Source of the DNA: Tenrec ecaudatus
Lineage: Eukaryota; Chordata; Mammalia; Afrosoricida; Tenrecidae
Assembly (NCBI RefSeq): GCF_050624435.1
Contig: NC_134546.1
Location: forward strand, 77,603,700 to 77,667,699
Length of the DNA: 64,000 nt
Reading direction: 5' to 3'
The notes under the pieces were generated by a model that was not told the DNA's origin, did no database searches, and saw only the letters and a list, made by a program, of their open reading frames with translations. Shown here piece after piece: positions 44,870-57,252 of the stretch (its first letter is position 1; each line of letters begins with the position of its first letter). Both the position numbers and the translations under genes were made by a program.

Positions 44870-46230
44870 AAACAGAACTAAATGTAATGTCTGAAATTGA
44901 ACAGGCTATGGAATTACCAGAAAAATAAATTAAAAGAATGATGATAGCACTCATACAACTGCTGAAGGGAGAGACTGAGAGGAAAAGTGAAACAATAGAA
45001 GAAAGCTTGTAAGTTCACTACATGCCATAGAATAAAAAATCCAAACAAAATCAAATAATACAATAGCAGCATTACAAAACACTCTAAAATGAAACAGAAG
45101 AGAAGAGAGAGAAACCTGAGTTAGTGGGCTTGAAGACAAATCTGTCAACGCCAATGTAAAGAAAAATGCAAAAGAGAAATAGAAAAACTTAAGAACAATG
45201 TAGGACGCAATCAAGAAGAACAACTTATATCTAATGGGAATCCAGAACAGGAAGGAAAAATACATACAAACAAGGAATTGTATTAGAATTCTCTTAAGAA
45301 AATTTTCCTCAATGTCTAAAGGATGAAATGATAATTATTCAGAAAGCCAAAAGAATTACAATCAGGAGAAACCCCGAATGGAAAACTACCCTGCACAATG
45401 TATTCACTATGTCTAATATCAATTGGTAAGGGAAGAAAATGTAAGTGAAGACAGCAAAAAAAAAAGAACAATTAGATACAATGGGTCAAAATTAGCATAA
45501 CTTCAGATTTCTCAATGGAAACTGTGCAGGCAAGAAAAAAATAGAGTGAATTACACAGAGCACTGGAAGAAAAAACTGTGAACTTACAATATTTTACCCA
45601 GCAAAAATATCACTCAAAGATGATGGAGAAATAAAGCATTGTAAGAGAAGAAGAAATTCAAAAATTCACATATAGATTGTGATAAGAGTTGTATGAATCC
45701 CTAATAAAATGATTTTTTAAAAGAATTTAAAAGAATTCACAAGAACAAGACCACCACTCTGTTAAAAAACAAAAACAAAAACCCCAAACCAGTGAAATAC
45801 TATGGCCATCAATAACACCATCACATTTATTTGAAACAAACATACAAGACAATTCCTAACAAAAATAAACACACCCAGAGCAACACTGAAAGCAATAAAT
45901 TAACATAGGAAAACAATGAAACTATGAAAATACACATTAAAAACTCACACAAAACAATAACAAATGTAAAGAAAAATATCGGTAACAAATATATACATGC
46001 CAAGAATCTCACTGAATGTCAATGGATTAAATTCACCCATAAATGCATGTAAACCCCAAAGCTATCCACATCATCAATGAGAAAGCTGGAACAAACATAA
46101 GTACTCTATTGTAGCTCATGCAGAGACCACTAAGTACAATGAAAGAGGAACACACAGAGGAAGACAAGATAGATGACTAGAACATGCTAGAATTACATCA
46201 CTTATGCATAGTGAAAGATTTTATCAGCAG
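44870..46230 (+). repeat. HAL1 / L1 ORF1-like fossil
   Basis: CTTCAGATTTCTCAATGGAAAC, CAGCAAAAATATCACTCAAAG and ATGATGGAGAAATAAAG follow the order of old HAL1/L1 ORF1-derived repeats. Heavily mutated. An L1 3' end (45668-45716) is inserted in it. Confidence 0.55.
45668..45716 (+). repeat. L1 3' end fragment
   Basis: GATTGTGATAAGAGTTGTATGAATCCCTAATAAAATGATT, an isolated 3' tail of the local L1 lineage. Confidence 0.75.
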
Positions 46231-46249
46231 ATTAAAATGATAGCCCACA

Positions 46250-48450
46250 AACTGGCATGGGGGTATGGGATTACCAACAACATATCACACACAGAACTAA
46301 TCTTCAAAATGTACAGAATTCTACAACAGCTCAATAAGAAAATAACAAACTAATTAAGAAGTAGGGAAAAGACATAAGCAGGCATTTCTCCAAAATGAAG
46401 TACAGATGCTAACAAACAAAAAAATGGTTTTGATAACTAGTCATCAGGAAGATGCAAATTAAAACCTCAATAAGATACCACTTTATACCCATAATACTAG
46501 CCCAATTAAACAAACAACAACAAAACAAAATCCATAGGAAACAACAAATGCTGGAGAAGATGTGTAGAGGTTGGAACTAGTATTCACCATGGTGGACTAG
46601 TAAATAAAGCACTATGGAAAATGATATGGCAGTACATACACAACTGGGAACGGAAATTCCATATGCCCCATCAATACTACTATTAAGTATATACCCCAAC
46701 GAAATGAGATACAATATGCGTAATTGTATGCTCTCCCATATTCAAAGCAGCACAATTCACAATAGCAAAAACTGGAAGCAGACAAATATCCCATAGTGGA
46801 AACATGAATTAAGAAACTATGGTGTGTACACATAACAGAATACAACGCATTCCTAAAAACAACAATAACCAAAATAGTGCAAGGACTAGGAAGGACCTGG
46901 AAACAATTATCCTGAGTGAGGTTAATCAATCACAAAAGAACAAATGTTGTATGAACCCAGTAATATAAGGAGAAACCCCAATTCAAAATATCTTAGAGAT
47001 CAATTCCTAAACTTAGTGCAGAAAGTTACCTACCACAATGTGTGCACTTCATTAAGAATCACCTCAAACAGGAGATCTCACATCGTCTGGGTCACTCTGT
47101 CAAGAATGGGGAAAGACCTTCCATTTGATGCTATACAACAGTGAGTGAAGACTCTGACAAATGAACAGGCCCCCCACAGGTATGAAGGGAAAACCTTACT
47201 GGAACATCAAAGTAAGACCAGGGGAAGGCAGCAACTACATTTGAAAGGAGGGGTTGATAATTTTGTTCCTGGGTATGGTTGGTAAATGAGGAGGAGCAAC
47301 CTCACTTCATGAAGGATGCTAAACAATAATTGTTGGGAACCTAAGTGGTCAATAAACCTGATTGTATGTTCCAGGGTTGACACTAATAATATGTTTCTAC
47401 CCAACCCTGGATGAACTATGCTATGGAGTAACACTATGATGTCTGTACATGTTGGCCTGTAAGGGCCACACCAGGAGGACTCAGAGTAGGAGCCCTACTG
47501 AATGCACTGAACCATATCCCAAATCTACCTGTACTCTTGACTAAGGATTGAACTATTTTTATGGCAGAGGAGGCAAAGTGTGGCCACCCAAAAACTGTGG
47601 AAATGGTGGTCATTGGATCTTGGGTGGCACCCCTTCTTAGTGGGTGTCCAATGATGTGGCACCAAGAACCACCAAATATTTAATACCTCAATGTGTTCCT
47701 TGCAATAATATGACCAGTTTTAATCTGATAAGCAAGTACCTGCACTTGTAACGATTGATAAAAGTAAATTTTCCCTAACACCAAGAACCATGCTCAGTGT
47801 AAGCAGAGCTCATTCAATTAAGAAATCTATCTGTACAAAGCAATAACTCGTGGATTGCATCAAAGTTATATACTTGCATAAACCCCTCATATCAACAGTA
47901 TCTTAAATTCTATGTCATAGGATAAATTATTGATGCTATCAATGCAATCACATCTTAGGGGGGTTTGTTTTACGCCTTTTTGTTGTTGTTGCTGTTGGTG
48001 GTGGTGGTGGTGGTCCTTTTGTCATAATATGACCACGAAAGTAAACCAGAGCAGATGGATTATAGGCTCCCACTTAACTCTATTCCCAATCCAAGAACCG
48101 TTAGTTCTGATAACATGGCCTGCTCAATACTGACCTTAATGAAACTATCACTGAACGTAAGGGAGCTACAGCACAGTGTGGTGAAGAAAGCACATGGTGC
48201 CCAGCTATCAATTGGAACAGTGTCTGGAGTCTTAAAGGCTTGTATTCAAACAATCATTAATCTAAGTGAGGTGTCAACTAAGTCCACATGGATGAAGCAC
48301 ATGTGTGATGCAAAGATAACTAAATACAAATATGATGAAGAGGCAAATAGCAAAGTTTAATTGTGAAAAACAAAACAAAAAATTTTATAGGAAAGAATGT
48401 GGGACAGTGGGGACCCCAAATCCATCTGCAAACCATCTAGTGAGAGTAAT
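46250..48450 (+). repeat. Old L1: ORF2 C-terminus and 3' UTR
   Basis: 46330-46960 follows the L1 ORF2 3' end (GATGCAAATTAAAACCTCAA, GTATATACCCCAACGAAATG). The 3' UTR follows, with one copy of the module GTGGTGAAGAAAGC...CTTAAAGGCTTG at 48176-48345, also present in the younger L1 at 56741. A TTG/GTG tract lies at 47980-48013. Confidence 0.7.
47980..48013. repeat. TTG/GTG trinucleotide repeat
   Basis: TTGTTGTTGTTGCTG followed by seven GTG units. Confidence 0.85.
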
Positions 48451-49092
48451 CTTCTGGCATATCCTCTTTAAGCACAGGAAATGATTGTGATAATGTCTAT
48501 GCAACGCATTTTAAAATCAATTTAACTCTACATAGAAGCGTGTGATATTTCAATACTATATGAAGAATATTGCTGCTAAAACAAACAGAAAGAAACCAAA
48601 CTTGACCAATGATTACCGTGGTTGAAGGAGAAAGCACTGTTGCTCAGGGATCATTGAGTTCATGTTAATGGTTGTGGATTAATTTGGAAAAGCATATGAA
48701 TAATCATTGTACAACATGAAATGTTTTAATTAATGGCACTGAATTATACATGTATAAGTTGTATAATTGGAGAATGTTTTGTTGTGTATATTTTTGCTAC
48801 AATTACAAAACTTAATTTCATTAATAATAATAATGAGTACAAGGAAGAAGAAAATGTTCTAAAATTGAGAGAACATTTATAGAGAGTTTATATACACATG
48901 CACACACACATAGTCTAATTCTTTGGGAATCTTCTGGTATGTTGCATTTCTCAATAGTTCCTCAGCTTCTATTGCATGTTGGCACTTCAGAGAACAGGGA
49001 GGCCAATTTGAGAAACTATTTAAACACTGAAATTCATGCGTGTTGTATAGTTTAAATACAATATATAATATTTAAACTATGTATATAATTTA
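48451..49092. other. Spacer left of the full L1
   Basis: AT-rich DNA without a recognised gene. It forms the target into which the L1 inserted at 49093-49103. Confidence 0.5.
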
Positions 49093-49103
49093 AACTAACT
49101 TTC
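49093..49103 (+). repeat. L1 target-site duplication, left copy
   Basis: AACTAACTTTC, repeated exactly at 57914-57924 after the L1 A-rich tail. Confidence 0.85.
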
Positions 49104-50286
49104 GGACTTCCGGGAAGATGGCAACGGAGTGACACACACCAGAGGGACTCCGCAGAATCCAGCCCAGGAGAGTTGCTCATAGTGAAATTCAACGCCACTG
49201 GATCATAGGAGGTGCATCATAAAGATAAGTAGGCACAGATCCACGGGGTTTTGAGGGGCTGGGGGCTTTTGGCTTACCTCAGTGGAAGCCGGATGGGGCT
49301 CGACCCTAGTACAGCTGCCAGATCTGCCCAAGCCGGGACCATTTGGAGCCTGTAGCAGGGCTTGGTCTCAGCACAGCCACAGTTTTCCCCTATCGGCCTC
49401 CGGGCAGGGACAGGAAGCTTGCGGCTCCACTGGCAGGGATCGGGGTTCAGCTACATTGTTGCTTCTGTTTGCGTCTCTGCTTTATATTCCCACACAGCCT
49501 TGGAGGGCTGCTCAGGGGCTTTTTCAAGGCACAGCAGCAGCCGCAGCCGCGCCGTGTGGTCTGAGCAGGGACTAAACCCAACCCCCCACAGCTCCATAGG
49601 CAGGGATCAAGCTTCAGCTACACGGCAGCGTCTGTTACCATCTCTGCTCTCTGTCCCCCCACTTCTCTGGGGGCGGCTCAGCAGTTTTCTTGCCACCCTT
49701 CTTGGGGCTCATCTGCGGACTACCGCTGGGGCTTGGGGCAGGGAGTAAGCCCTTGTAGATTCACAGGCAGGGAGTGGGACTCAGCTACATAGGTTCTTTT
49801 GCTTCCCTCGCTTCCCTGTACCCCTGCACAGTCTAGTCTCACTTTTTGATTTTTCTCACCCCCCTTGTTCCTGCCCTGCTCTCTCACACTCCATTGCAGA
49901 CTTATGGGGCACTCCCATTGCCCTAGGGCATTTGCGCCTGGGTCACACCCAACTAGGTGAGCTCCACCCTGCATAGATAGCCCAAGGCTAGGGTAAGGCC
50001 TGCTTGCTCTCCAGGGGATACTCCTTAGACTTCTCACCAGGGAGTTCCTGCCTGTGTACCTGGGGACATAAGGCAGCTCAGCCAACACTTATCAATATTC
50101 AAACTAATAGCGGGAACTTCAGCCCAGCCTCTGCAACACTGGGGCAGGCAGTCGATCTGCCATCTGGGGCACTCCCCTAATAGGGAAGTCACAGGAAGAT
50201 AAAGTGGTAGGTTAATCCCATAGCAAAATCAGCTGTAGGCAGATAAAAGAAGAATTCCTATAAGTCTTCCAGAGAGAGACTAGAAA
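49104..50286 (+). promoter_or_regulatory. L1 5' UTR / internal promoter
   Basis: GC-rich leader starting GGACTTCCGGGAAGATGGCA. GAAGATGGC is a YY1-type site as found at the start of human L1. Repeated phrases (GGCAGGGATC near 49433 and 49602, CAGGGAGT near 49769) hint at degenerate internal repeats. Confidence 0.65.
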
Positions 50287-51339
50287 ATGGCACCTGGTCC
50301 CTCAAAAACAACTCAACACAAACAGCCATCACCCCCAACGACCTCAACAAAAAAACAGGAGAAACAAAAGGCAAAGGAAAAAGATGTCCTGAACATAACA
50401 ACATACACAGAAGAAGCAGACATTGAGATGCCCTACAAAGAAGCTCTCAGAATGGTGCTTAGAGCGATGCAGGATATGAGGGAAACACAACAGAAAAAAG
50501 ATGAAATGATAGAGGAGATAAAAGACATATACCAAAGGAAAATACAGGAGCTTGAGGAGCAGATAACGAAAAACAATAGCAGAATCATGTTCCTTGAGAA
50601 TCGTTTGGAGGAATCAGAGAACCGCATCAGTGTGGTGGAGGACAGCCAAGCAGACTTTAATAAACGTGACCAAAAATCTAATGAGAGCATCAGAGAAGCC
50701 GAAGAAAACCTAAGAGCTATGTCTGATGCTATGAAGCGGAACAACATTAGAATTATTGGCCTACCAGCGGAAGACACAACAAAGAAGTCATCTGCAACAA
50801 TAGTGAGAGAATTCTTGGAGGAAAACTTCCCAAGCGTAATGAATGAAAACCAAGCAAACATCCAGGAGGCTGAAAGAACACCAGCACGACGGGACCCCAA
50901 GAAGAAATCACCAAGGCACATAATAGTTACACTTTCAAACTTTGAGGAAAAGGAGAAAATCATGAGAGCAGCTAGGGAAAAGCAAGCAATCACATATAAA
51001 GGTTCCCACATAAGGATATGCTCAGACCTATCAGCAGAAACTATGAAAAAAAGGAGAGAGTGGAGTAACATATTCCAAAAATTGAAAGAAAAAACGCAAA
51101 TCCAAGAATACTCTACCAGCCAAATTATCGATCAAGATCGATGGAGAAATAAGTCTTCCCAGACAAGGAAAAACTCAAAAAATACGTTACAACAAACCCA
51201 GCCTTACAAAAGATCCTCGCCGACTCAGTATGGGCAGAAGAACAACACTCACCAAGCACAAATAAGAGACCAACACATAGAACAACCTCACCCAGAGCAC
51301 AACAAAGAGAAAACAGACCCCAAGATAGCAATGGCTTAA
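50287..51339 (+). CDS. L1 ORF1 protein, intact
   Basis: RNA-binding chaperone that coats L1 RNA and forms trimers. The 350-residue frame starts MAPGPSKTTQHKQ, a basic low-complexity N-terminus. A coiled coil spans about residues 55-145, with heptads such as IQELEEQITKNNSRIMFLENR. The RRM domain starts near residue 150 (NNIRIIGLPAED) and includes RHIIVTLSNFEEKEKI. The C-terminal domain follows (KGSHIRICSDLSAETMKKRR). The tail is rich in Gln, Asn and Lys. The length is close to that of human ORF1p (338). No stop or frameshift is visible, so it could be translated. It lies 89 nt upstream of ORF2 in the usual L1 order. Confidence 0.93.
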   Translation: MAPGPSKTTQHKQPSPPTTSTKKQEKQKAKEKDVLNITTYTEEADIEMPYKEALRMVLRAMQDMRETQQKKDEMIEEIKDIYQRKIQELEEQITKNNSRIMFLENRLEESENRISVVEDSQADFNKRDQKSNESIREAEENLRAMSDAMKRNNIRIIGLPAEDTTKKSSATIVREFLEENFPSVMNENQANIQEAERTPARRDPKKKSPRHIIVTLSNFEEKEKIMRAAREKQAITYKGSHIRICSDLSAETMKKRREWSNIFQKLKEKTQIQEYSTSQIIDQDRWRNKSSQTRKNSKNTLQQTQPYKRSSPTQYGQKNNTHQAQIRDQHIEQPHPEHNKEKTDPKIAMA

Positions 51340-51428
51340 GGATGGAAAGAAGTCAAGAATGATACACACACAAAATACACACTAAGGAGAAAGGAAAGTA
51401 GGAAAACTCCCAACACAAAAAGTATAAA

Positions 51429-54400
51429 ATGGCATCACAGAGTCTGCACATGGAGATAAAAACCCTGAATATAAATGGCCTGAACTCAGGCATTAAAAGA
51501 CTGAGACTAGCAGAATGGCTTAGAAAACACAACCCATCAATTTGCTGCCTACAGGAGACACATCTCAAGGCTACAGACAAAAATAGGCTGAGAATCAAAG
51601 GCTGGAGAAGGACTACAAAGCAAACAGCAATACAAAAAAAGCAGGGCTTGCAATCCTTATCTCGGATAAAATTGACCTCAAAGTTCAAACCATAAAAAGA
51701 GATAAGGAGGGACACTATATAATGCTCAAGGGAATCATAGACAATGAACCACTAAGCATTGTAAACATATATTCCCAGAATGAGAGACCAGCTCAATACG
51801 TCAACCAAACACTCCAAAAGATTAAGAAAGAAATCACAGACTCGACAATTATAGTGGGTGACTTCAACACACCACTCACTGAGAAAGATAGATCACAGGG
51901 AAAGAAACTCAACAAGGAGACTAGAGAGCTAAACTCCACAATTAGACAATTTGACCTAATAGATATTTACAGAGTTTTTCATCCAAATACAAAAAAAATT
52001 CACATTCTTTTCAAGGCCCCATGGCACATATTGGAAGATAGACCACATGCTGGGGCATAAGGCAAATCTACATAAATTTAAGCATATTGAAATAATACAG
52101 ACCTCTCTCTCTGACCACTGTGCCATAAGACTGGAAATCAACAAAAGGAAGACAAAGAAAATAAGAGCAAATAATTGGAGGATAAATAACTCTCTACTGC
52201 AAAAGGAGTGCATACTGCTGCAGATCAGATACGAAATCAGGAAATTTCTCGAAACCAATGAAAACAAGCAAACGACGTACCAAAACTTATGGGACACAGC
52301 AAAGGCAGTCATCAGAGGAAGGTTCATAGCAATACAAGTACACCTAAGAAAGGAAGAGAGACTCATGACGGATACGCTGACAGAAAATTTACAAAAACTA
52401 GAGCTTAGTCAGCAGGACAACCCTACTAATATTAAAAGAAAAGAAATTATAAAAATCAGGGCTGAGATTCAGGAGAGGGAAAATAAAAAAACTATGGAAA
52501 AAATTAATATCGCTAAAAGTTGGTTCTTTGAAAAGATAAACAGGATCGATAGACCATTGGCAAACCTAACCAAAGAAAGGAGGGAACAAATCTCAATAGC
52601 AAAAATAAGGGATGAAAGAGGGGTCATTACAACAGACCCTGATGAAATCAAAATGATAGTTACACAATACTATGAAGGATTGTACTCCAATGAATTCAAC
52701 AATTTGGAAGACATGGACAAATTCCTGGAAAAACAATCCCTCCCTAGACTATCCTCGGTGGACATTAAGAATCTCAACAGACCCATAGCCATAGAAGAAA
52801 TAAAAAAGGTTATCAAGGGATTACCAACAAAAAAATCCCCTGGACCAGATGGATACACTAGAGAATTCTATCAAGCATTCAGGGAAGAACTAATACCAAT
52901 CCTACACAAACTTTTCCAGAACATAGAAAAAGATGGCAAACTCCCAAACTCCTTCTATGAAGCTAATATAACTCTGATACCCACACCGGGCAAGGATCCC
53001 ACAAGAATCGAGAACTACAGACCGATATCCCTAATGAACATTGATGCAAAATTCCTTAACAAAATACTAGCCAACAGAATGCAAAAGTATATAAAACAAA
53101 TAATTCACCATGACCAAGTGGGATTCATACCAGGGATGCAGGGATGGTTCAACATACGAAAGACCATTAGTATTATTCGTCACATTGACATGAAAAAGTA
53201 TAAGAATCACATGATAATATCAATAGACGCAGAAAAAAGCATTCGACAACATCCAACACCAATTCCTGTTTAAGACACTAGCGAAGATAGGAATGGAAGG
53301 AAAGTTCCTCAAGACAATACAAGCTATATATGAAAAACCAGCAGCCAAAGTGGTAGTCAATGGAGAAAAGACTAACACAATCCCACTGAAAAAGGGAACC
53401 GACAAGGATGCCCCTTGTCTCCACTCCTATTTAATATCGTGCTGGAGGTTTTAGCTAACAGCATAAGGCAAAGAAGTGACATCAAAGGTATTCGTCTGGG
53501 GAAGGAAGAGTTGAAACTATCGTTATTTGAAGATGATATGATTTTATATATGGAAAATCCGAAAAGTTTCACAAAGGGGAGTACTGGAAGCAATAGAGGA
53601 GTTTGGCAGAGTGGCAGGATACAAGATCAACAAACAGAAGTCCATTGGACTGTTATACACATGAGATAAGACCACAGAAGAAGAGATCAAAAAGGTGGTA
53701 CCCTTCACAATAGCCAAACACAAACTGAAATATCTAGGGATACACCTGACTGAAAAAACAAAAGATCTATATAGGGAAAACTATAGAACACTATTACAAG
53801 AAACCAAGAGTGACCTCAACAAATGGAAGAATATTCCATGCTCTTGGATTGGGAGATTTAATATAGTTAAGATGTCAGTTCTGCCAAAGGCACTATATAA
53901 GTTTAATGCTATCCCGATACAATTACCATCATCTTTCTTCAAAGAAATGGAAAAACTTATTACCAACTTCATATGGAGAGGGAAGAAGCCCAGAATTAGC
54001 AGAGAACTCCTCAAGAAGAAGGACTCCGGGGGAGCGCTTGCTTTACCTGACTTTGGCACATACTATGCAGCCACAGTTCTCAAAACGGCATGGTATTGGT
54101 ACAATGACAGATACTCAGACCAATGGAAAAGAACTGAAAACCCAGATATAAAAGCATCAGCATACATACAGCTGATCTTTGACAAGGGCCCCAAAAATTT
54201 CAAATGGGAAGCAGATGCCCTCTTTAACAAGTGGTGCTGGAAAAAATGGATATCCACATGCAGAAAAATGAAGCAAGACCCTTATCTCACTCCATGCACA
54301 AGAATAAACTCAAGGTGGATCACAGACCTTGAAGTTAAACCCCAAACTACTAGGGCCATCAATGAGGGAATTGGGACCAATTGAGAACTTTGGTGCAGGG

Positions 54401-55253
54401 AATACACAGGCTATCAGAAATAGGGAAGGACACAAACACAGAGGAGGTACAAATTGACAAATGGGATATACTGAAGATAAAACACTTGTGTACATCTAAA
54501 GAATTCACCAAGAGAGTAATAAGAGAGTCCACAGACTGGGAAAACATCTTCAGCAATGACACATCAGACAAAGGCCTTATTATGAAAATCTACAATACTC
54601 TGCTAGCTTCCAAAAAGAAAAAAACCAATAACCCACTTGAAAGGTGGGCAAAGGACTTGAACAGAAGTTTCACAGGCGCAGAAATCCGAATGGCCAACAA
54701 ACATATGAGAAAATGTTCCCGATCTTTAGCCATAAGAGAAATGCAAATTAAAACAACAATGAGGTACCACCTGACACCCTCAAAGGTAGCCCAATTCAAA
54801 AAATCAGAAAGCAACAAGTGTTGGAGGGGCTGTGGGGAGACAGGAACTCTCATCCACTGCTGGTGGGACTGTAAGTACGTACAGCCACTATGGAAATCAA
54901 TCTGGCGATACCTAAAACAGATGGAAATAGAGTTACCATATGACCCAGCAATCCCCCTACTGGGCATATACCCAGAAGAGGCAAGAAACAAACCAAGACC
55001 AGACATCTGTGCTCCAATGTTCATTGCGGCACAGTTCACAATTGCAAGGAGTTGGAAGCAACCCAAATTTCCATCAACTGACGATTGGATTAAAAAACTG
55101 TGGTATATACATACAATGGAGTACTACGCATCACTAAAAAGCAGTGATGAACTTATGAGGCACATAGCGGCATGGGAAGAACTGGAGGAAATCATGCTAA
55201 GCGAGGTAAGTCAGGCACAAAAGGACAAGTACAACATGAGCCCGCTGAGGTAA
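51429..55253 (+). pseudogene. L1 ORF2 (endonuclease-RT), frameshifted
   Basis: Encodes the L1 replicase: an APE-type endonuclease, a reverse transcriptase and a Cys-rich C-terminus. The full span would be about 1275 codons, the normal length. The endonuclease begins MASQSLHMEIKTLNINGLNS with the QETHL motif. Frame changes occur at the A runs near 51637 and 51995, near 53235 and 53402, near 53580, before 53695, and near 54360. The RT has [31 protein letters not shown] and [18 protein letters not shown]. The catalytic FADD box reads FEDD at 53526-53537, a change not expected in an active RT. The C-terminal CX3CX7HX4C motif is complete (CWRGCGETGTLIHCWWDC, about 54820-54873). It is inactive as it stands. 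Confidence 0.92.
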
Positions 55254-56740
55254 GAATTAAAAAATTTTAAAAAAAGCAAAAGTGGCATAGGGAAAAAAGC
55301 TACTGTATACAAACATTTTAGGGGTGAAGACTGTGTAGTATGGAAGAGACCATAACAAAACCAGGGATGTACATGGTAGACAATGGTGGAGGAGGTGGGG
55401 AAAGGAAAACAAAAGGATGAATACAAGGAAGAAAAGGGTAGTGGGGTCATGGGGAATTAATCCACCCAAGGGGAGGGTATTGTTTATATCGCCACAGGGA
55501 AAGTGGGACCAGACTTCAACCTGTGTCGCAAGGTGTCAATGCAATATCCCGGCGTGGAGTAGGGAACCAGTGGAGAGGTCTGGGAGGCTGGCCCCAGCAC
55601 CATAAATTAAGTGGATTCCTGCCCCTCCCCCGAAAAGAATTTGTTCCAAAGGACGACATTGACTCTGCAGCCCCGGGAGATGAACATATCTGATTACAGC
55701 ACATGGGAGAAGATGAAGGGGCAGGAGGAGAGAGTGGAGCACAGCCTGGCCCACCAGGCCGTGATGATGATGTTCCTGAGTAGAGCAGCCAGTCCACAGA
55801 GAGAACAACATGGCTGGCCCCACTATGGGAAATGATGCCAATCAGTGACTAAGGGCGATACAGGGGACAGCACAGGAGACACAGTGTGGGAATTGCGCCT
55901 GACCTGATCCCACCACACCGAGGCAAATCACTGGGGGAGTGCAGCGGAACAGCAAGGGAATGGAGTGGCAAGGTCCCCAAGGAATGCTGAAAGTGGACTT
56001 TGGGGCTAGGGCGTGGTGCCCTAACAGACTGGACTGGAAAATGCTCCTAAGGGCCAGCAAACGATCCCTGAACTAACTACAGGCTTTTCTCTTGTGAACT
56101 GTTTTGTTCTGTTCTTTGTCAGCGGTTTGTTTTTGTTTTGTTGTCTGGTTGTATACTGTTGCTTTGTTTTCCTCTGTCTTGTTTTCATGCATGTTAGTGT
56201 CTCCACAGGTCTGTCTGAATAGGACAGGCTGGATGAACTATGTGGAGGAAAAACAACGGGACCGACAGTTCTGGGGAGACTTGGGGTGGGGGGGTAGGGG
56301 GGGTAAGGAAGTGGTGTTAACAAACCCAGGGACAAGGGAAAAACATGGGACCCCAAATGGTAGAGAAGGGGGAGTGGCAGGCCTGGTGGGAAATGATCAA
56401 GGGTAAGGTTGCTTAGAGAAGAGGTATACTCTAGCCCAGGTGGCGACGAAGCATGGTAGTAGGGCAGGAGGAAAGACAAGGGAGATAGAGGAAAGAGCTA
56501 GGAATCATAGGGCATTCATGGAGGTCTAGACAAAGACATGTACATACAAATATATATAGGAGGATGGGGAAATAGATCTATGTGTCTATATTTATAGGTC
56601 AAGTATTAAGGTGGCGGAACGACCTTGGGCCTCTACTCAAACACTCCCTCAATGCATGAATACCTGCTTTTATTAAATTGGAACTCTATGATGCTCACTC
56701 TCCCGACACAACGGCTGGAGCCAAAGTGGGTGAACAAGTA

Positions 56741-57150
56741 AATGTGGTGAAGAAAGCTGATGGTGCCCGGCTATCAAAAGAGATAGTGACTGGGGTCTTA
56801 AAGGCTTGAAGATAAACAAGCGGCCATCTAGCTCAGAAGCAACAAAGTCCACATGGAAGAACACACCAGCCTGTGTGATTGAGTGGTCCCAAAGGGATCA
56901 GTTACCAGGAATCAAAGAACAAAAAATCGTATCATTGACTGCACACCTCCATGATAGGATCACTAAAGACAAATGGGTGCATAAGCAAATGTGGTGAAGA
57001 AAGCTGATGGTGCCCGGCTATCAAAAGAGATAGTGTCTGGGGTCTTAAAGGCTTGAAGGTGAACAAGCGGCCATCTAGCTCAGAAGCAAATAAGCCCACA
57101 TGGAAGAAGCACACCGGCCAGTGCGATCACAAGGTGCCAAGGGACCAGGT
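56741..57150 (+). repeat. Tandem 247-nt module in the L1 3' UTR
   Basis: Two copies of AATGTGGTGAAGAAAGCTGATGG...GGTCTTAAAGGCTTGAAG...GCCATCTAGCTCAGAAGCAA start at 56741 and 56988. The spacing is the same as in the older L1 at 59599 and 59846. One copy lies at 48176. Confidence 0.85.
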
Positions 57151-57181
57151 ATAAGGCATCATGCAAAAAAAAAAAAGATAT

Positions 57182-57252
57182 AAGTGTGTGTACGTATGTG
57201 TATATATGTGTATATGTATATGGATATGTATATATATATATATATATATATA
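57182..57252. repeat. GT/AT dinucleotide repeat
   Basis: TGTGTGTACGTATGTG passing to a pure AT run, inside the L1 3' UTR. Confidence 0.9.

Noticed and set aside
44951..45265. Minus-strand frame of 104 codons rich in Phe and Leu
   Set aside because: It is antisense of an A-rich HAL1/L1 fossil rather than a membrane protein.
48170..48182. CACAGTG near 48172 as a recombination signal
   Set aside because: It lies in an L1 3' UTR module and has no nonamer at 23 or 12 nt.
50433..51071. Antisense frame of 212 codons inside L1 ORF1
   Set aside because: It mirrors ORF1 and is hydrophobic and Ser/Phe-rich, as expected from antisense of an A-rich coding region.
56741..57150. Regular 247-nt repeats as a CRISPR-like array
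   Set aside because: There are only two copies, within an L1 3' UTR, in a mammalian genome.
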